Below, one piece after another: positions 18,680-28,238 of a DNA stretch of 64,000 bases. The notes below the pieces were generated by a model. It saw nothing but the letters and a program-made list of their open reading frames with translations, ran no database searches and was not told the DNA's origin. Position 1 is the first letter of the stretch, and every line of letters starts with the position of its first letter. Location of the stretch: assembly GCA_945787445.1 (NCBI GenBank), contig CALZHT010000001.1, forward strand, positions 48,681-112,680. The letters are read 5' to 3'. Origin of the DNA: an uncultured Desulfobulbaceae bacterium. Its GTDB lineage: Bacteria; Desulfobacterota; Desulfobulbia; Desulfobulbales; CALZHT01. A program made the translations under genes and the position numbers.

Positions 18680-20341
18680 ATGAGTATTGATACCAAAGAG
18701 AGCGGCATTCTGGAAAATCTCTATTTTCATTCGTTCAACAAGCAGAAATTTGCTACGTTCTCACCATTTATACTTGACCCCAAAACCGAAGATATTATCA
18801 AGAGCTATGAAGAGCTGATCAAAGAATATCCCCCTGAAAAACTTGAAAAAGAGGGTAAAATCCCTGACCGGTTATGGCACGGCCTCAAAAAAATAGGGTT
18901 GTTCGGTTTGAACATACCGGAAGAGCATGGGGGGCAAGGATTGGCTCTGAACCAGTATCTCAAAGTGCTTGAAACCATAGCACGCCGGGATTTGGCCCTG
19001 GCCATCATTCCCACCGCCCATCTTTCCATTGGCATTAAAGGGATCCTCCTTTTCGGCAATAATGAGCAGCAAAAGAAATACCTGCCCCGGGCGGCAACCG
19101 GGGAAATGATTTTCGCCTATGCGCTCACCGAGCCAAACAGAGGATCCGATGCCCAGCATATTGAAACCAGGGCAGACCTTTCTGCAGATGGCAAATATTA
19201 CATGCTGAATGGCATGAAAACCTATATCACCAACGGCGGCTATGCTGACGGCCTTACTGTGTTCGCTCAGCTTGATCCGGATCAAGCTGGGGATATGGGC
19301 GCTTTTATTGTTGAAACAGCCTGGGATGGTGTACACGTAGGCAAACCCATGCCCAAGATGGGGCTTACCATCAGTTCCACCACCTTGATTGCCTTTACAG
19401 ATGTGAAAGTACCTGTGGAAAATATGTTGGGTAAGCCTGGCGACGGATTTAAGATCGCCATGACCATTCTCAACTATGGCCGTTTGGGGCTGGGTGCGGC
19501 TTCAGTTGGGGTGATGAACCAGGCAATTGCCGACATGATCAAAAGGGCATCAACCCGAACCCAGTTCGGTGTCCCTATCAAAAATTTTGAACTGATTCAG
19601 GAAAAAATCGTCAACGCCAGGGTAAGGAGTTTTGCCGCCGAAGCCATGACCCTTTTCACCGCCCACCTGCTCAAAGATGCGCCGACCGCCAACGTGGCCA
19701 CTGAAAGTTCCCATACCAAATTGTTCGGCACCACCAGGGGTTGGGAGACTCTGTATGACGCCATGCAGGTTGCCGGCGGGGCCGGATACTTGTCATCCTT
19801 ACCGTATGAAAAGCGCCTGCGGGATTTCCGGGTATCAACTATTTTTGAGGGCACCACTGAAATCCACTCCATGTATCCGACCGCGCACCTCTTGCGGGTC
19901 CTTGGCAAGGAGTTCCAGAAAATCGGCAAAAGCAAATTGAAAATAATGCTTTTCATGCTGACGGCAATAATGAAATCCCCCAAAATCCACTTGGCTTTTG
20001 AAGATACTGTGATGCGGGAGGCTCTATCTTTTGTGCAAAAATCCGTGAAAAAGATACGGTATCTTCTGTTCAGAGGCCTTGCCCTTTACGGTGAAAAAAT
20101 AATCTCCAGAGAATTTTTCCTGCGCAGAATCACCCATCTGAGCCTTTACGTATACGCGCTTATCAGCATGCTGGCCAAGATGCACGCTGACCAGCAACAG
20201 GGACAAGGAAATGATATTGATCCGAAGCTGCTGGGCTATTTCCTGGAACAGGCAAAAGGGTCGTTTACAGTAAACAACCGTTATCGCGAAGGAAAACTTG
20301 AGGAGTTCCATAGTGATATCTTCAAGGAATTGGCAGAGTAA
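18680..20341 (+). CDS. Acyl-CoA dehydrogenase (FAD), long form
   Basis: About 553 residues. First step of beta-oxidation: FAD-dependent alpha,beta-dehydrogenation of acyl-CoA, passing electrons to ETF. Seen: FALTEPNRGSDAQHIETRA (FAD/substrate loop), NGMKTYITNGGYADG, GLGAASVGVMNQAIADMIKRASTRTQFG, and the catalytic Glu in STIFEGTTEI. The ~150-residue C-terminal extension beyond the usual ~380 residues is helical, as in long-chain forms. The start is taken at ATG 18680 (MSIDTKE) after GGGGTG; an ATG at 18668 is the alternative. First gene of a tight same-strand cluster with thiolase, FadB/J and acyl-CoA synthetase. Confidence 0.88.
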   Translation: MSIDTKESGILENLYFHSFNKQKFATFSPFILDPKTEDIIKSYEELIKEYPPEKLEKEGKIPDRLWHGLKKIGLFGLNIPEEHGGQGLALNQYLKVLETIARRDLALAIIPTAHLSIGIKGILLFGNNEQQKKYLPRAATGEMIFAYALTEPNRGSDAQHIETRADLSADGKYYMLNGMKTYITNGGYADGLTVFAQLDPDQAGDMGAFIVETAWDGVHVGKPMPKMGLTISSTTLIAFTDVKVPVENMLGKPGDGFKIAMTILNYGRLGLGAASVGVMNQAIADMIKRASTRTQFGVPIKNFELIQEKIVNARVRSFAAEAMTLFTAHLLKDAPTANVATESSHTKLFGTTRGWETLYDAMQVAGGAGYLSSLPYEKRLRDFRVSTIFEGTTEIHSMYPTAHLLRVLGKEFQKIGKSKLKIMLFMLTAIMKSPKIHLAFEDTVMREALSFVQKSVKKIRYLLFRGLALYGEKIISREFFLRRITHLSLYVYALISMLAKMHADQQQGQGNDIDPKLLGYFLEQAKGSFTVNNRYREGKLEEFHSDIFKELAE

Positions 20342-20367
20342 CCTCATAGAGGAGATAAAGCAGACCA

Positions 20368-21654
20368 ATGCCCTCAAAAATAGCAATCACAGGCGGAGTA
20401 CGAACTCCCTATATCCATGTGGACACGGTATTTAAGGACTATACCGCGGTGGACCTCGGACGATTGGCGGTCACGGAGGTTATTGCCCGCAGCGGTATTG
20501 ATGCAGGTGCGCTTGATTCGGTTATTGTCGGTAATGTGGCCCAGCCCGTGGAAGCGGTGAACATCGCCCGGGTTATTGGACTGATGTCTGGAGTACCTGA
20601 ACATGTGCCTGCCTTTACCGTCCACCGCAATTGCGCTTCCGGTATCCAATCGGTAATAGGTGCGGCTCAGTCCATTGCCACCGGAGAAGCTGAACTTGTA
20701 CTGGCGGCCGGGGTGGAGTCCATGTCCAACATTCCCTTGTTTCTTTCCAAGAAATTTAAGGATGTTCTCAGCCATTATTGGCATGCGAAAACCCTTAAAA
20801 ATAGAATCAGGGCGCTTATGGAATTACGCCCGCGAGATTTTATCCCCCGAATCGGTCTGTTGCTCGGCCTCTCCGACCCCACCTGCGGCCTCAATATGGG
20901 ACAGACAGCAGAAGTCTTGGCGCGCGAGCTTAAGATCAGCCGGGGGGCTCAGGACGAGTTCGCCCTCCTGAGCCATCAACGAGCTATTGCTGCCCAGAAA
21001 CGGGGCCGATTTGCCGGCGAGATCATGCCGGTTCTCATCCCGCCTGATTATGAAAAAGCGATCGATTACGATAATGGGGTGCGGCCGGAGGAAACCATGG
21101 AGATACTGGCCCGGTTACGGCCGGTTTTTGACAGAAAATACGGCACCATCACGGCGGGTAATTCCGCCCAGATAACCGATGGCGCTGCCGCGGTGATCTT
21201 GGCAAGCGAGAAAGCTCTGACAAAATATAACCTTGAGCCGCTGGGCTATATCGGGGAGCATGCCTTTGCCGGTCTATCCCCAAAACGCATGGGACTTGGG
21301 CCGTCATATGCCACCTCTATTCTGCTGGAAAAGACCGGGATTGATTTCAATGATATCGGCCTCATCGAAATGAATGAAGCGTTCGCAGCCCAAATCATTG
21401 CCAATGAGATGGTCTTTTGTGATGACAAGTGGTCCGACCATTTTCTAAACCGCAAGGCCATTGGCTGCATTGACCGCAATATTATGAATGTGAACGGCGG
21501 CGCCATTGCCATGGGGCATCCCGTGGGGTCGAGCGGCACACGACTCATTCTGACTTTGCTGTTGGAAATGCAACAGCGGTCCGTTGACCTGGGCCTGGCC
21601 ACCCTGTGTGTGGGCGGCGGTCAGGGTGCGGCTCTTTTTCTCGAGAGGGCTTGA
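20368..21654 (+). CDS. Acetyl-CoA acyltransferase (beta-ketothiolase)
   Basis: 428 residues. Thiolytic cleavage of 3-ketoacyl-CoA, the last beta-oxidation step. Nucleophilic Cys in VHRNCASGIQSV, catalytic NVNGGAIAMGHPVGSSGTR, and the second Cys in LCVGGGQGAAL. The longer middle (RALMELRPRDFIPRIGLLLGL) fits FadI-like long-chain thiolases rather than short PhaA types. GAGGAG lies upstream of the ATG. The stop is 1 bp before the start of the next gene. Confidence 0.9.
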   Translation: MPSKIAITGGVRTPYIHVDTVFKDYTAVDLGRLAVTEVIARSGIDAGALDSVIVGNVAQPVEAVNIARVIGLMSGVPEHVPAFTVHRNCASGIQSVIGAAQSIATGEAELVLAAGVESMSNIPLFLSKKFKDVLSHYWHAKTLKNRIRALMELRPRDFIPRIGLLLGLSDPTCGLNMGQTAEVLARELKISRGAQDEFALLSHQRAIAAQKRGRFAGEIMPVLIPPDYEKAIDYDNGVRPEETMEILARLRPVFDRKYGTITAGNSAQITDGAAAVILASEKALTKYNLEPLGYIGEHAFAGLSPKRMGLGPSYATSILLEKTGIDFNDIGLIEMNEAFAAQIIANEMVFCDDKWSDHFLNRKAIGCIDRNIMNVNGGAIAMGHPVGSSGTRLILTLLLEMQQRSVDLGLATLCVGGGQGAALFLERA

Positions 21655-21655
21655 G

Positions 21656-23770
21656 ATGGGTGCGATTTTCAAGATTGATATAGCCGATCATGTGGCCACG
21701 ATAACCTTTGATCTGCCGGGCAGCAAGGTCAACATCCTGAATCAGGAGGTCCTGCAGGAGTTCGAGCAGGTCCTTGATGGATTGCGCTCAAATAATCATC
21801 TCAAAGGAGCGATAATCCTTTCAGGCAAAAAGGATACTTTTATTGCCGGTGCCGATATTTCAGTGCTTGAGCAGATGCGTGATACAGATGCGGCAACAGC
21901 GCTGGCCAAGCAGGGACAGCGAATTTTTGATACCCTGGCCCATTTGCCTTTTCCGGTGGTGGCTGCAGTCCACGGTGCTTGCCTGGGCGGCGGCATGGAA
22001 CTTGCCCTTGCCTGCCATTACCGGGTGGTGAGCAATTCCCCTAAAACATTTCTGTCCCAGCCCGAAGTGCAGCTTGGCATCATCCCAGGCTTTGGAGGCA
22101 CCCAGCGACTACCCAGACTGATCGGCATTATCGAAGCCCTGAAGATGATTACCACCGGCAGCCGTGTTTTTGCCAAAAAGGCTGTGCGCATCGGTCTGGT
22201 AGACGAAATGGTTGAACAAGAGCATCTCCTGGCTGCCGCATTTAAGCTGGTTAAAAAAGGAAAACCAACCAGGCCCAAAAATAGAAGGGTACAGCTCCAG
22301 AAATTGTTGTTCGAATCAAACCCGCTTGGCAGAAACATGATTTTTTCCAAAACACGGGCAGCAGTCATTAAAAAGGGTGGCGACCATTATCCGGCGCCTT
22401 GTGCCGCCATTAATGCGGTAGAAACCGGTCTTGCTCAAGGCATCCAGAAAGGGTTGGAGCTTGAAGCCCGATTGCTTGGCGAACTGGCGGTTAGCGATAC
22501 GGCAAAGAGAATGATCAGTGTGTTTCGGTTACGGGAGCAATTTACCAAGGTGGATAGATCGGTTGCCGACCGGATACACAGTATCGGCGTGATTGGTGCC
22601 GGAGTGATGGGTGGCGGTATTGCCATACTGGCAGCGGAAAACAGCATGCAAGTGCGGTTGATTAACCGGTCAACCCGCGGTCTTGGCAGGGTGATCCGCG
22701 CATTGCAGAAAACAACCAGCAAAAAGCGGCGCAAGGGCATCTATTCTCCCGTCCTCGCCGACTGGATCAAATCAAGATTTGCCTATGACACTGCTGTGCG
22801 GGGATTAGGCAATGCGGATGCGGTGATTGAAGCAGTAGCTGAAGAGATGGACACCAAAAAAATGATACTTACCGATGTGGCGGAAAATGTTTCCAAGCAC
22901 GCTTTACTGCTGTCAAACACTTCCTCCTTGTCAATCTCCGACCTGGCCGAAGTTATCCCGAATCCATCCCGGGTTGCCGGACTGCATTTTTTTAATCCGG
23001 TGGAAAAGATGAAGCTGGTGGAGATAATCAGGGGCAGGGAAACAACAGATGAAACCGTAGACAAACTCAAAATTCTTGCGCGTACGCTCGGCAAAATTCC
23101 GGTAGTCACGCGAGACAGCCCGGGTTTTCTAGTAAACCGGTTGCTCATGCCGTATCTGAACGAGGCCGCCAGGATGCTTGAAGATGGTGTTTCCATGCAG
23201 GCAATAGACGAGGCTCTGCTGCGTTTTGGCATGCCCATGGGTGCTTTTATTCTGCTTGATGTTATCGGACTTGATATCGCCTCCCATGTTGGCGGGATTC
23301 TCCACAAAGAACTCGGAGATCGCCTGCAACCTTCACCCATTCTGGCAGCACTCTGTGAAGCCAAGCGATTGGGACAAAAAAGCGGCCAGGGATTTTACCG
23401 TTATACAAAAAACGGCAGGCGCGAACAGGACCCGGAACTTCCATCATTACTCAAGCAGCATATTATTGGCAATCTGGTAGTAAATGAGCAGCAAATCGTG
23501 GATCGCAATATTCTGGCTATGGTTAACGAGGCTGCCTATTGTCTGGAAGAAAAGGTGGTGGACGGCCCGGCTGCCGTTGATGCGGCAATGATTTTCGGTG
23601 CCGGTTTTCCGCCGTACACTGGGGGGCTCTTGCGTTATGCAGATGCAGAGGGAATTCCCAATGTGGTTAGAAATTTGACCACCCTTGCTGAAACGGCTGG
23701 AAAACGTTTTATTCCAGCGAATTTACTTAAAAAAATGGCGGAAAATGGAGATCTTTTTCACCCCATGTAG
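21656..23770 (+). CDS. FadB/FadJ-type enoyl-CoA hydratase / 3-hydroxyacyl-CoA dehydrogenase
   Basis: 704 residues from ATG 21656 (MGAIFKIDIAD). It does the two middle steps of beta-oxidation. The N-terminal crotonase half has the oxyanion and Glu motifs (GADISVLEQM, HGACLGGGMELALACHYR, PEVQLGIIPGFGGTQRLPR). The C-terminal half has the NAD fold (IGVIGAGVMGGGIA), NTSSLSISDLA, and the catalytic His in GLHFFNPVEKMKLVEIIRG. It partners with the thiolase encoded just upstream, as the alpha2beta2 complex of the family predicts. Its stop directly abuts the acyl-CoA synthetase ATG. Confidence 0.93.
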   Translation: MGAIFKIDIADHVATITFDLPGSKVNILNQEVLQEFEQVLDGLRSNNHLKGAIILSGKKDTFIAGADISVLEQMRDTDAATALAKQGQRIFDTLAHLPFPVVAAVHGACLGGGMELALACHYRVVSNSPKTFLSQPEVQLGIIPGFGGTQRLPRLIGIIEALKMITTGSRVFAKKAVRIGLVDEMVEQEHLLAAAFKLVKKGKPTRPKNRRVQLQKLLFESNPLGRNMIFSKTRAAVIKKGGDHYPAPCAAINAVETGLAQGIQKGLELEARLLGELAVSDTAKRMISVFRLREQFTKVDRSVADRIHSIGVIGAGVMGGGIAILAAENSMQVRLINRSTRGLGRVIRALQKTTSKKRRKGIYSPVLADWIKSRFAYDTAVRGLGNADAVIEAVAEEMDTKKMILTDVAENVSKHALLLSNTSSLSISDLAEVIPNPSRVAGLHFFNPVEKMKLVEIIRGRETTDETVDKLKILARTLGKIPVVTRDSPGFLVNRLLMPYLNEAARMLEDGVSMQAIDEALLRFGMPMGAFILLDVIGLDIASHVGGILHKELGDRLQPSPILAALCEAKRLGQKSGQGFYRYTKNGRREQDPELPSLLKQHIIGNLVVNEQQIVDRNILAMVNEAAYCLEEKVVDGPAAVDAAMIFGAGFPPYTGGLLRYADAEGIPNVVRNLTTLAETAGKRFIPANLLKKMAENGDLFHPM

Positions 23771-25588
23771 ATGAAGGGCGGAGAAGCGGAATTCATGCGC
23801 GAATATGACACCATCCCACATATGTTTTTCAGCCAGGTACAAAGATATGGTGATAGAACCGCACTCCTTCATAAGAAGGGAGGCAGTTATCAGTCTATTA
23901 CCTGGAATGAGTTCGGCCACATGGTCCGGGAAGTGGCCTGTGGGCTTATTGAACTGGGGGTGAAGGCCGGCGACCACATAGGGCTCATGTCATATAACCG
24001 GCCGGAATGGGCAATTGCCGATCTTGCCATTATGTCGGTCGGCGCCATAACTGTGCCAATCTACCACACCAGCTCCACAGTCAGGACCAATTTTATTTTG
24101 GATAAAACCAAAGCAGATCTAGCTTTTGTTGCCCGATCTGAAAAAGCTGAAATGCTTTCCACCTGTAAGGCCCCGGTGCAGAGCATCATATCACTGGATC
24201 CAAAAGGTGCTGATTCTCCAGGAATCTGCGGCTATGATTATCCGGAGCTTCGTGATTTGGGAGCAAAACATCTGCAAAAGTTTGCGGATAATCAATTGGT
24301 CACTAGAATGCGGCAATTACAGGCGAATAACTGCGCCACCATAATCTTTACTTCCGGCACAACCGGAGAACCCAAGGGCGTCATGCTCTCCCATAAAAAT
24401 ATCCTGGAAAATGCTGGCGCAGGCCTTGCGTCAGCCCCTGTTGACGATGATGATATTTATCTGTCCTTCCTGCCCCTGAGCCATGCCTTTGAACGGACTG
24501 TCGGCCATTTTCTCATGCTGATGGCGGGCGCCACCATTGCTTACGCTGCCTCAATGCGCACGGTGGCGGACAACATTCTCGAAGTCCGGCCGACAATAAT
24601 GCTCGGCGTGCCCCGCTTTTATGAAAAACTGTATGCCGGGGTGATGGAAAAGATTCATTCCGCTCCTGCCACACGTCAAGCTTTCTTCCATTGGGGGATT
24701 TCCAAGGGGCACCAAAAACGGATCCAGGTAGAGCAGGGACAGAAACCCGGCTGGGACCTGCGGCTGCAGCTGTGGATCGCCGAATGTCTTATTTTTTCCA
24801 AACTGAAAAAACGGCTGGGCGGCAGACTGAAATATTTTGTTTCGGGCGGCGCTCCTTTAACCCGTGAAATTGTTGAGTTCTTTCTAGATGCAGGAATTGA
24901 TATCCTGGAAGGATACGGCCTCACGGAATTTTCACCGGTTATCTCGGTGAACAGACTGGGGAAAATTCGGCCCGGAACAGTTGGCCTCCCATTCCCCGGA
25001 GTTGAAGTAAAAATAGCAGACGATGGGGAGATTGCCGTGCGTGGTCCATCCATTATGCTTGGGTATTATCAGGATGAAAAGGCCACCACAGATGTTATCA
25101 GGGACGGCTGGCTCCACACCGGGGATATGGGCGAACTGGAAAATGGCTACTTGCGCATAGTTGATCGGAAGAAGGACATCATTATTACCTCCGGCGGTAA
25201 GAACATCCCGCCGCAGTTTGTCGAAAATCTTGTTGAGACCGATGAATTTATCGCCCAGATTATGCTCTATGGCGACCGGAAAAAATTTGTTTCCGCCCTG
25301 GTCATTCCAGATTACAAACACCTCGCTACCGAGTTGCCAAAAATAAGGATTCAGGAAGACCTTTCCCCGGAAAAATTGGCCGCCAAATATGAAATATATG
25401 ACTTTCTGATGGAAAGGATAAATGAGAAAACGAAAGACCTGCCGGAGTATGAGAAAATAAAAAAAATCGTTGTGCTCTCCGATCCCTTTACTGAAGAAAA
25501 AGGCGAACTCACCCCGACAATGAAGATCCGAAGAAAAAAGATCACAGAGAAATATATTGACCGGCTTGAAGCCTTGTATGAGGATTGA
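23771..25588 (+). CDS. Long-chain acyl-CoA synthetase (AMP-forming)
   Basis: 605 residues. Activates fatty acids to acyl-CoA via acyl-AMP. Motifs: P-loop-like TIIFTSGTTGEPKGVMLSHKNI, ILEGYGLTEFSPVI, the hinge DGWLHTGDMGELENGYLRIVDRKKDIIITSGGKNI, and the C-terminal catalytic Lys region (GELTPTMKIRRKKI). Last gene of the fad cluster. Start at ATG 23771, abutting the previous stop; ATG 23795 (MREYDTIPH) is an alternative. Confidence 0.93.
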   Translation: MKGGEAEFMREYDTIPHMFFSQVQRYGDRTALLHKKGGSYQSITWNEFGHMVREVACGLIELGVKAGDHIGLMSYNRPEWAIADLAIMSVGAITVPIYHTSSTVRTNFILDKTKADLAFVARSEKAEMLSTCKAPVQSIISLDPKGADSPGICGYDYPELRDLGAKHLQKFADNQLVTRMRQLQANNCATIIFTSGTTGEPKGVMLSHKNILENAGAGLASAPVDDDDIYLSFLPLSHAFERTVGHFLMLMAGATIAYAASMRTVADNILEVRPTIMLGVPRFYEKLYAGVMEKIHSAPATRQAFFHWGISKGHQKRIQVEQGQKPGWDLRLQLWIAECLIFSKLKKRLGGRLKYFVSGGAPLTREIVEFFLDAGIDILEGYGLTEFSPVISVNRLGKIRPGTVGLPFPGVEVKIADDGEIAVRGPSIMLGYYQDEKATTDVIRDGWLHTGDMGELENGYLRIVDRKKDIIITSGGKNIPPQFVENLVETDEFIAQIMLYGDRKKFVSALVIPDYKHLATELPKIRIQEDLSPEKLAAKYEIYDFLMERINEKTKDLPEYEKIKKIVVLSDPFTEEKGELTPTMKIRRKKITEKYIDRLEALYED

Positions 25589-25730
25589 GTTTCCGGTGGC
25601 TTATGATCCAAATGCAGCAAAGGCGGTTTGTGTCATCAATATATCGCAACCCATCTGAAATGGATTGTCATTCTTCTCAGGCAAGCAAAAAAAAGTAGTC
25701 TCACGAGAAAAATTTGTGGGAGCTGAGAAA

Positions 25731-26645
25731 TTACAAAGCGCCAAAGAATCTTCGGACCAGGGAGGATTTTTCTGCATATTTTTTTCTAATTTCCGGGAGC
25801 GCCTTTCTGGCCGCTTCTTCGCCTTGCAGGAAGCATCCACCCACACATTCAAAAGTTGCCCAACTAACATTTCCCATATCAGGTATGATTATAACATCAG
25901 CATCTTTGCTCTTTAATTTTGTGAGGGTCGCTCTGGTTATGGCATTGGTTCTCTGCAATATGTCCAGGCCGGTGTCTGTGGAAAATTCCTGTTCAAGTTC
26001 ACCGGCAACATCTACGCCAATGACAAAGTCGGCGCCCAATTTGCTGCAGGCGCTGGTGGGCAGCTGGTTGACCCAACCGCCGTCAAGCAGGGTTCTGCCC
26101 TGAAAGTCAATGGGCGGAAAAACACCTGGTATTGCCGATGAGGCTGCCACGGCAAGCCTCAGTGGACCTTCGGTAAGAATTACTTCCTCACCGTTATTGA
26201 CATCGGTACACACAATGGCAAGAGGAATTCTGGTATCTTTGATATCGATATCATCGATGAGAAAGGAGATGTTTTCCATGTAAACATCGAGGGGCACATA
26301 CGATTGCTGACGGGCTAAAGCAACATTGAAAAATATTTTCTTGCGTAAAAATCGGGACAGGGCATCAAACAGGCCTTCACTGTTGGTGCTTTCATCCTGT
26401 TCAGCCAGGAAATCCAGTTTTATGCGGTCAAAACAATCACAGGTAAAATAATCATGGACCTTTTCAACAACGCTGTCAATATCAAGACTGCTCGCAAAGA
26501 GAGCGCCGGCTATGGCACCGATGCTTGTTCCGACGATAAGGTCCGGCTGTATGCCTTCGCTCAGAAGAACTTTGACAACGCCGACATGGGCAAGTCCTCT
26601 ACCGCCACCACCGCCAAGGGCAAAACCGATCTTTTTTTTCCCCAT
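25731..26645 (-). CDS. Patatin-like phospholipase family protein
   Basis: 304 residues. Shows the oxyanion GGGGGRGLAHVGV, nucleophile elbow GTSIGA (Ser-Asp dyad), and the partner Asp in LLDGGWVNQLP. No signal peptide, similar to RssA. Likely a cytoplasmic acyl-ester hydrolase; it may supply fatty acids to the neighbouring fad operon, which is inference from position only. Converges on the fad cluster. Confidence 0.88.
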   Translation of the reverse strand: MGKKKIGFALGGGGGRGLAHVGVVKVLLSEGIQPDLIVGTSIGAIAGALFASSLDIDSVVEKVHDYFTCDCFDRIKLDFLAEQDESTNSEGLFDALSRFLRKKIFFNVALARQQSYVPLDVYMENISFLIDDIDIKDTRIPLAIVCTDVNNGEEVILTEGPLRLAVAASSAIPGVFPPIDFQGRTLLDGGWVNQLPTSACSKLGADFVIGVDVAGELEQEFSTDTGLDILQRTNAITRATLTKLKSKDADVIIIPDMGNVSWATFECVGGCFLQGEEAARKALPEIRKKYAEKSSLVRRFFGAL

Positions 26646-26948
26646 AATATAACTCTAACAGTATAAAATCGTTCAAATTATTCACCGTATGGCATCCGGT
26701 AGAGAAAGGCAAGGTATTTTTTTAAGAAAAGTCCTTATGGTTATGGTTGGAGAATCAATGGGACGCTGCCTTATGCTATGCTTAGCCGATAAAGGGGGCG
26801 ACCATCCAACCACTCTTTGCAATGTTCATCACGATCAAGGTAATAAAGTTTATTGCCATTTGGCATAATTATAGGCGGACTCCGCCGGATCCTCGCTCGT
26901 TCCTTTCCTGGCTCGACTCCTCGAACTTATGTCGCTCTGCATAAGATG
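26646..26948. other. Intergenic with short repeat
   Basis: 303-bp gap. Holds the 65-bp repeat at 26873-26937 (separate entry). Small open frames here have no recognisable features. Confidence 0.5.
26873..26937 (-). repeat. 65-bp dispersed repeat (AGGAACGA family), copy 1
   Basis: On the minus strand: GAGCGACATAAGTTCGAGG ... AAGGAACGAGCGAGGATCC ... GTCCGCCT. It aligns over its full length with 38657-38721 on the plus strand. Both copies are intergenic. Confidence 0.7.
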
Positions 26949-28226
26949 TTATTTCATCCAATGCGGTCTGCTGGCCATCCATTCTTGAACTGTCTCCTGA
27001 AGCCACTCGGCAAGGTCCGGGACAAGATAGAAACGCGGCACCAGCAGATCTTCCTCTGCACCAATTATGCCATGTTCCCAGGCCATTTCGGCTAATTTGG
27101 TTTTGGGATAAATGCGAATTCCAATGGTGATCTTCATGGCCTCCAGCTCTAACGAGTCGGCAAACTGCATACTCTCCAGGGCAGTATGTTTTGTTTCACC
27201 CGGACCACCCAGCAACAGAAAACCGAGGCGGGCAATGCCCTTTTCACCAAGGATGCTGGCGACACGGCGCACATCCGCTGTGGAAAATCCCTTACCCATA
27301 CTCTTCAAAATCGTATTGGAACCGCTTTCAAACCCCAGAGCTACCTGTTTACAGCCGGATTTGGCCATCAGGTCCGCCAATTCCTCATCAACGACCTTTG
27401 GATAGATAATACAGCGCCAGCTCAGGGGCTCTTGAAGTTCTGTAAGAATTTGGCGGCAGAGGTCCTTGGCATATTGGAGTGGCAGGTTAAAGGTGTTATC
27501 GACAAAAAAGAAGTTCCTGAAACCGGCAGCCTGCCAGTGGGCAAGCCATTTCATAACCATTGCAATGGATCGCTTTCTTGTTATCCGTCCTTCAATGGAT
27601 GAAGTGGAACAATAGCTGCATTGCATAGGGCATCCTCGCCTGGTCTGCACCGGCATCCATCGTTCTTCTTCGTGAAGAAATGGAGGCAACCAAAGGTTGG
27701 AGTCCGGCAAAGGAAAACTGTCCATATCAGGCTTTTCTGTTAATGGTATAAAGGATGGCTTTCCCAGTATAACAAGCCCGGGAATTGTAGAGACCTTTTC
27801 ATTATTTCTTAATTTGTCCAGTAGGGCAGGAAAAACATATTCACCCTCCCCATGCACACCGAAATCTGCGCCCAGATATTGCAGAACGCGCACCGGAAAG
27901 ATGGAATAGCCTGCGCCGCCCAGCACCACCGGTACCGGAGTCAACGATTTACAAACATTGATGATTTCCTTTATGGGTTCCAAAAGAAAACGGGGCTCTG
28001 CTGACTGTTGGTCGTCAATATTGCGGACGGAAATACCGATAACCTCTGGTTGGAAGGCAGTAATGGTCTGGGTGATGCGATCGATTGGTGATTCTTCAGT
28101 TAACAGGTCCAATAACAGGGTCTCATGACCAGCGGCTCTGGTGGCTGCAGCGACGCAAGCCAGGCCGAGCGGCAGGGTGGCCATGTTTATTTGTTCTGTG
28201 TTGGCAGAGATAAATAAAATTTTCAA
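26949..28226 (-). CDS. B12-binding-domain radical SAM protein
   Basis: 425 residues. The N-terminal Rossmann-like half (MKILFISANTEQINMATLPLGLACVAAATRAAGHE) is the cobalamin-binding-type fold, but the DxHxxG cobalamin His motif is not apparent. The radical SAM CxxxCxxC is in RRGCPMQCSYCSTSSIEG, followed by the usual TIM-barrel strands (ALGFESGSN). Resembles the HpnJ/BchE-like group whose substrates are often lipids or tetrapyrroles; no substrate can be assigned. The start is TTG 28226 with AGAGAGGA upstream. It lies 12 bp after the SDR gene, so the two form an operon. Confidence 0.85.
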   Translation of the reverse strand: MKILFISANTEQINMATLPLGLACVAAATRAAGHETLLLDLLTEESPIDRITQTITAFQPEVIGISVRNIDDQQSAEPRFLLEPIKEIINVCKSLTPVPVVLGGAGYSIFPVRVLQYLGADFGVHGEGEYVFPALLDKLRNNEKVSTIPGLVILGKPSFIPLTEKPDMDSFPLPDSNLWLPPFLHEEERWMPVQTRRGCPMQCSYCSTSSIEGRITRKRSIAMVMKWLAHWQAAGFRNFFFVDNTFNLPLQYAKDLCRQILTELQEPLSWRCIIYPKVVDEELADLMAKSGCKQVALGFESGSNTILKSMGKGFSTADVRRVASILGEKGIARLGFLLLGGPGETKHTALESMQFADSLELEAMKITIGIRIYPKTKLAEMAWEHGIIGAEEDLLVPRFYLVPDLAEWLQETVQEWMASRPHWMK

Positions 28227-28238
28227 ATTTCCTCTCTC

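Noticed and set aside
26758..26853. Short minus-strand frame starting MPNGNKLYYLDRDE
   Set aside because: 31 codons, no ribosome binding site, lies beside the 65-bp repeat; no family recognised.
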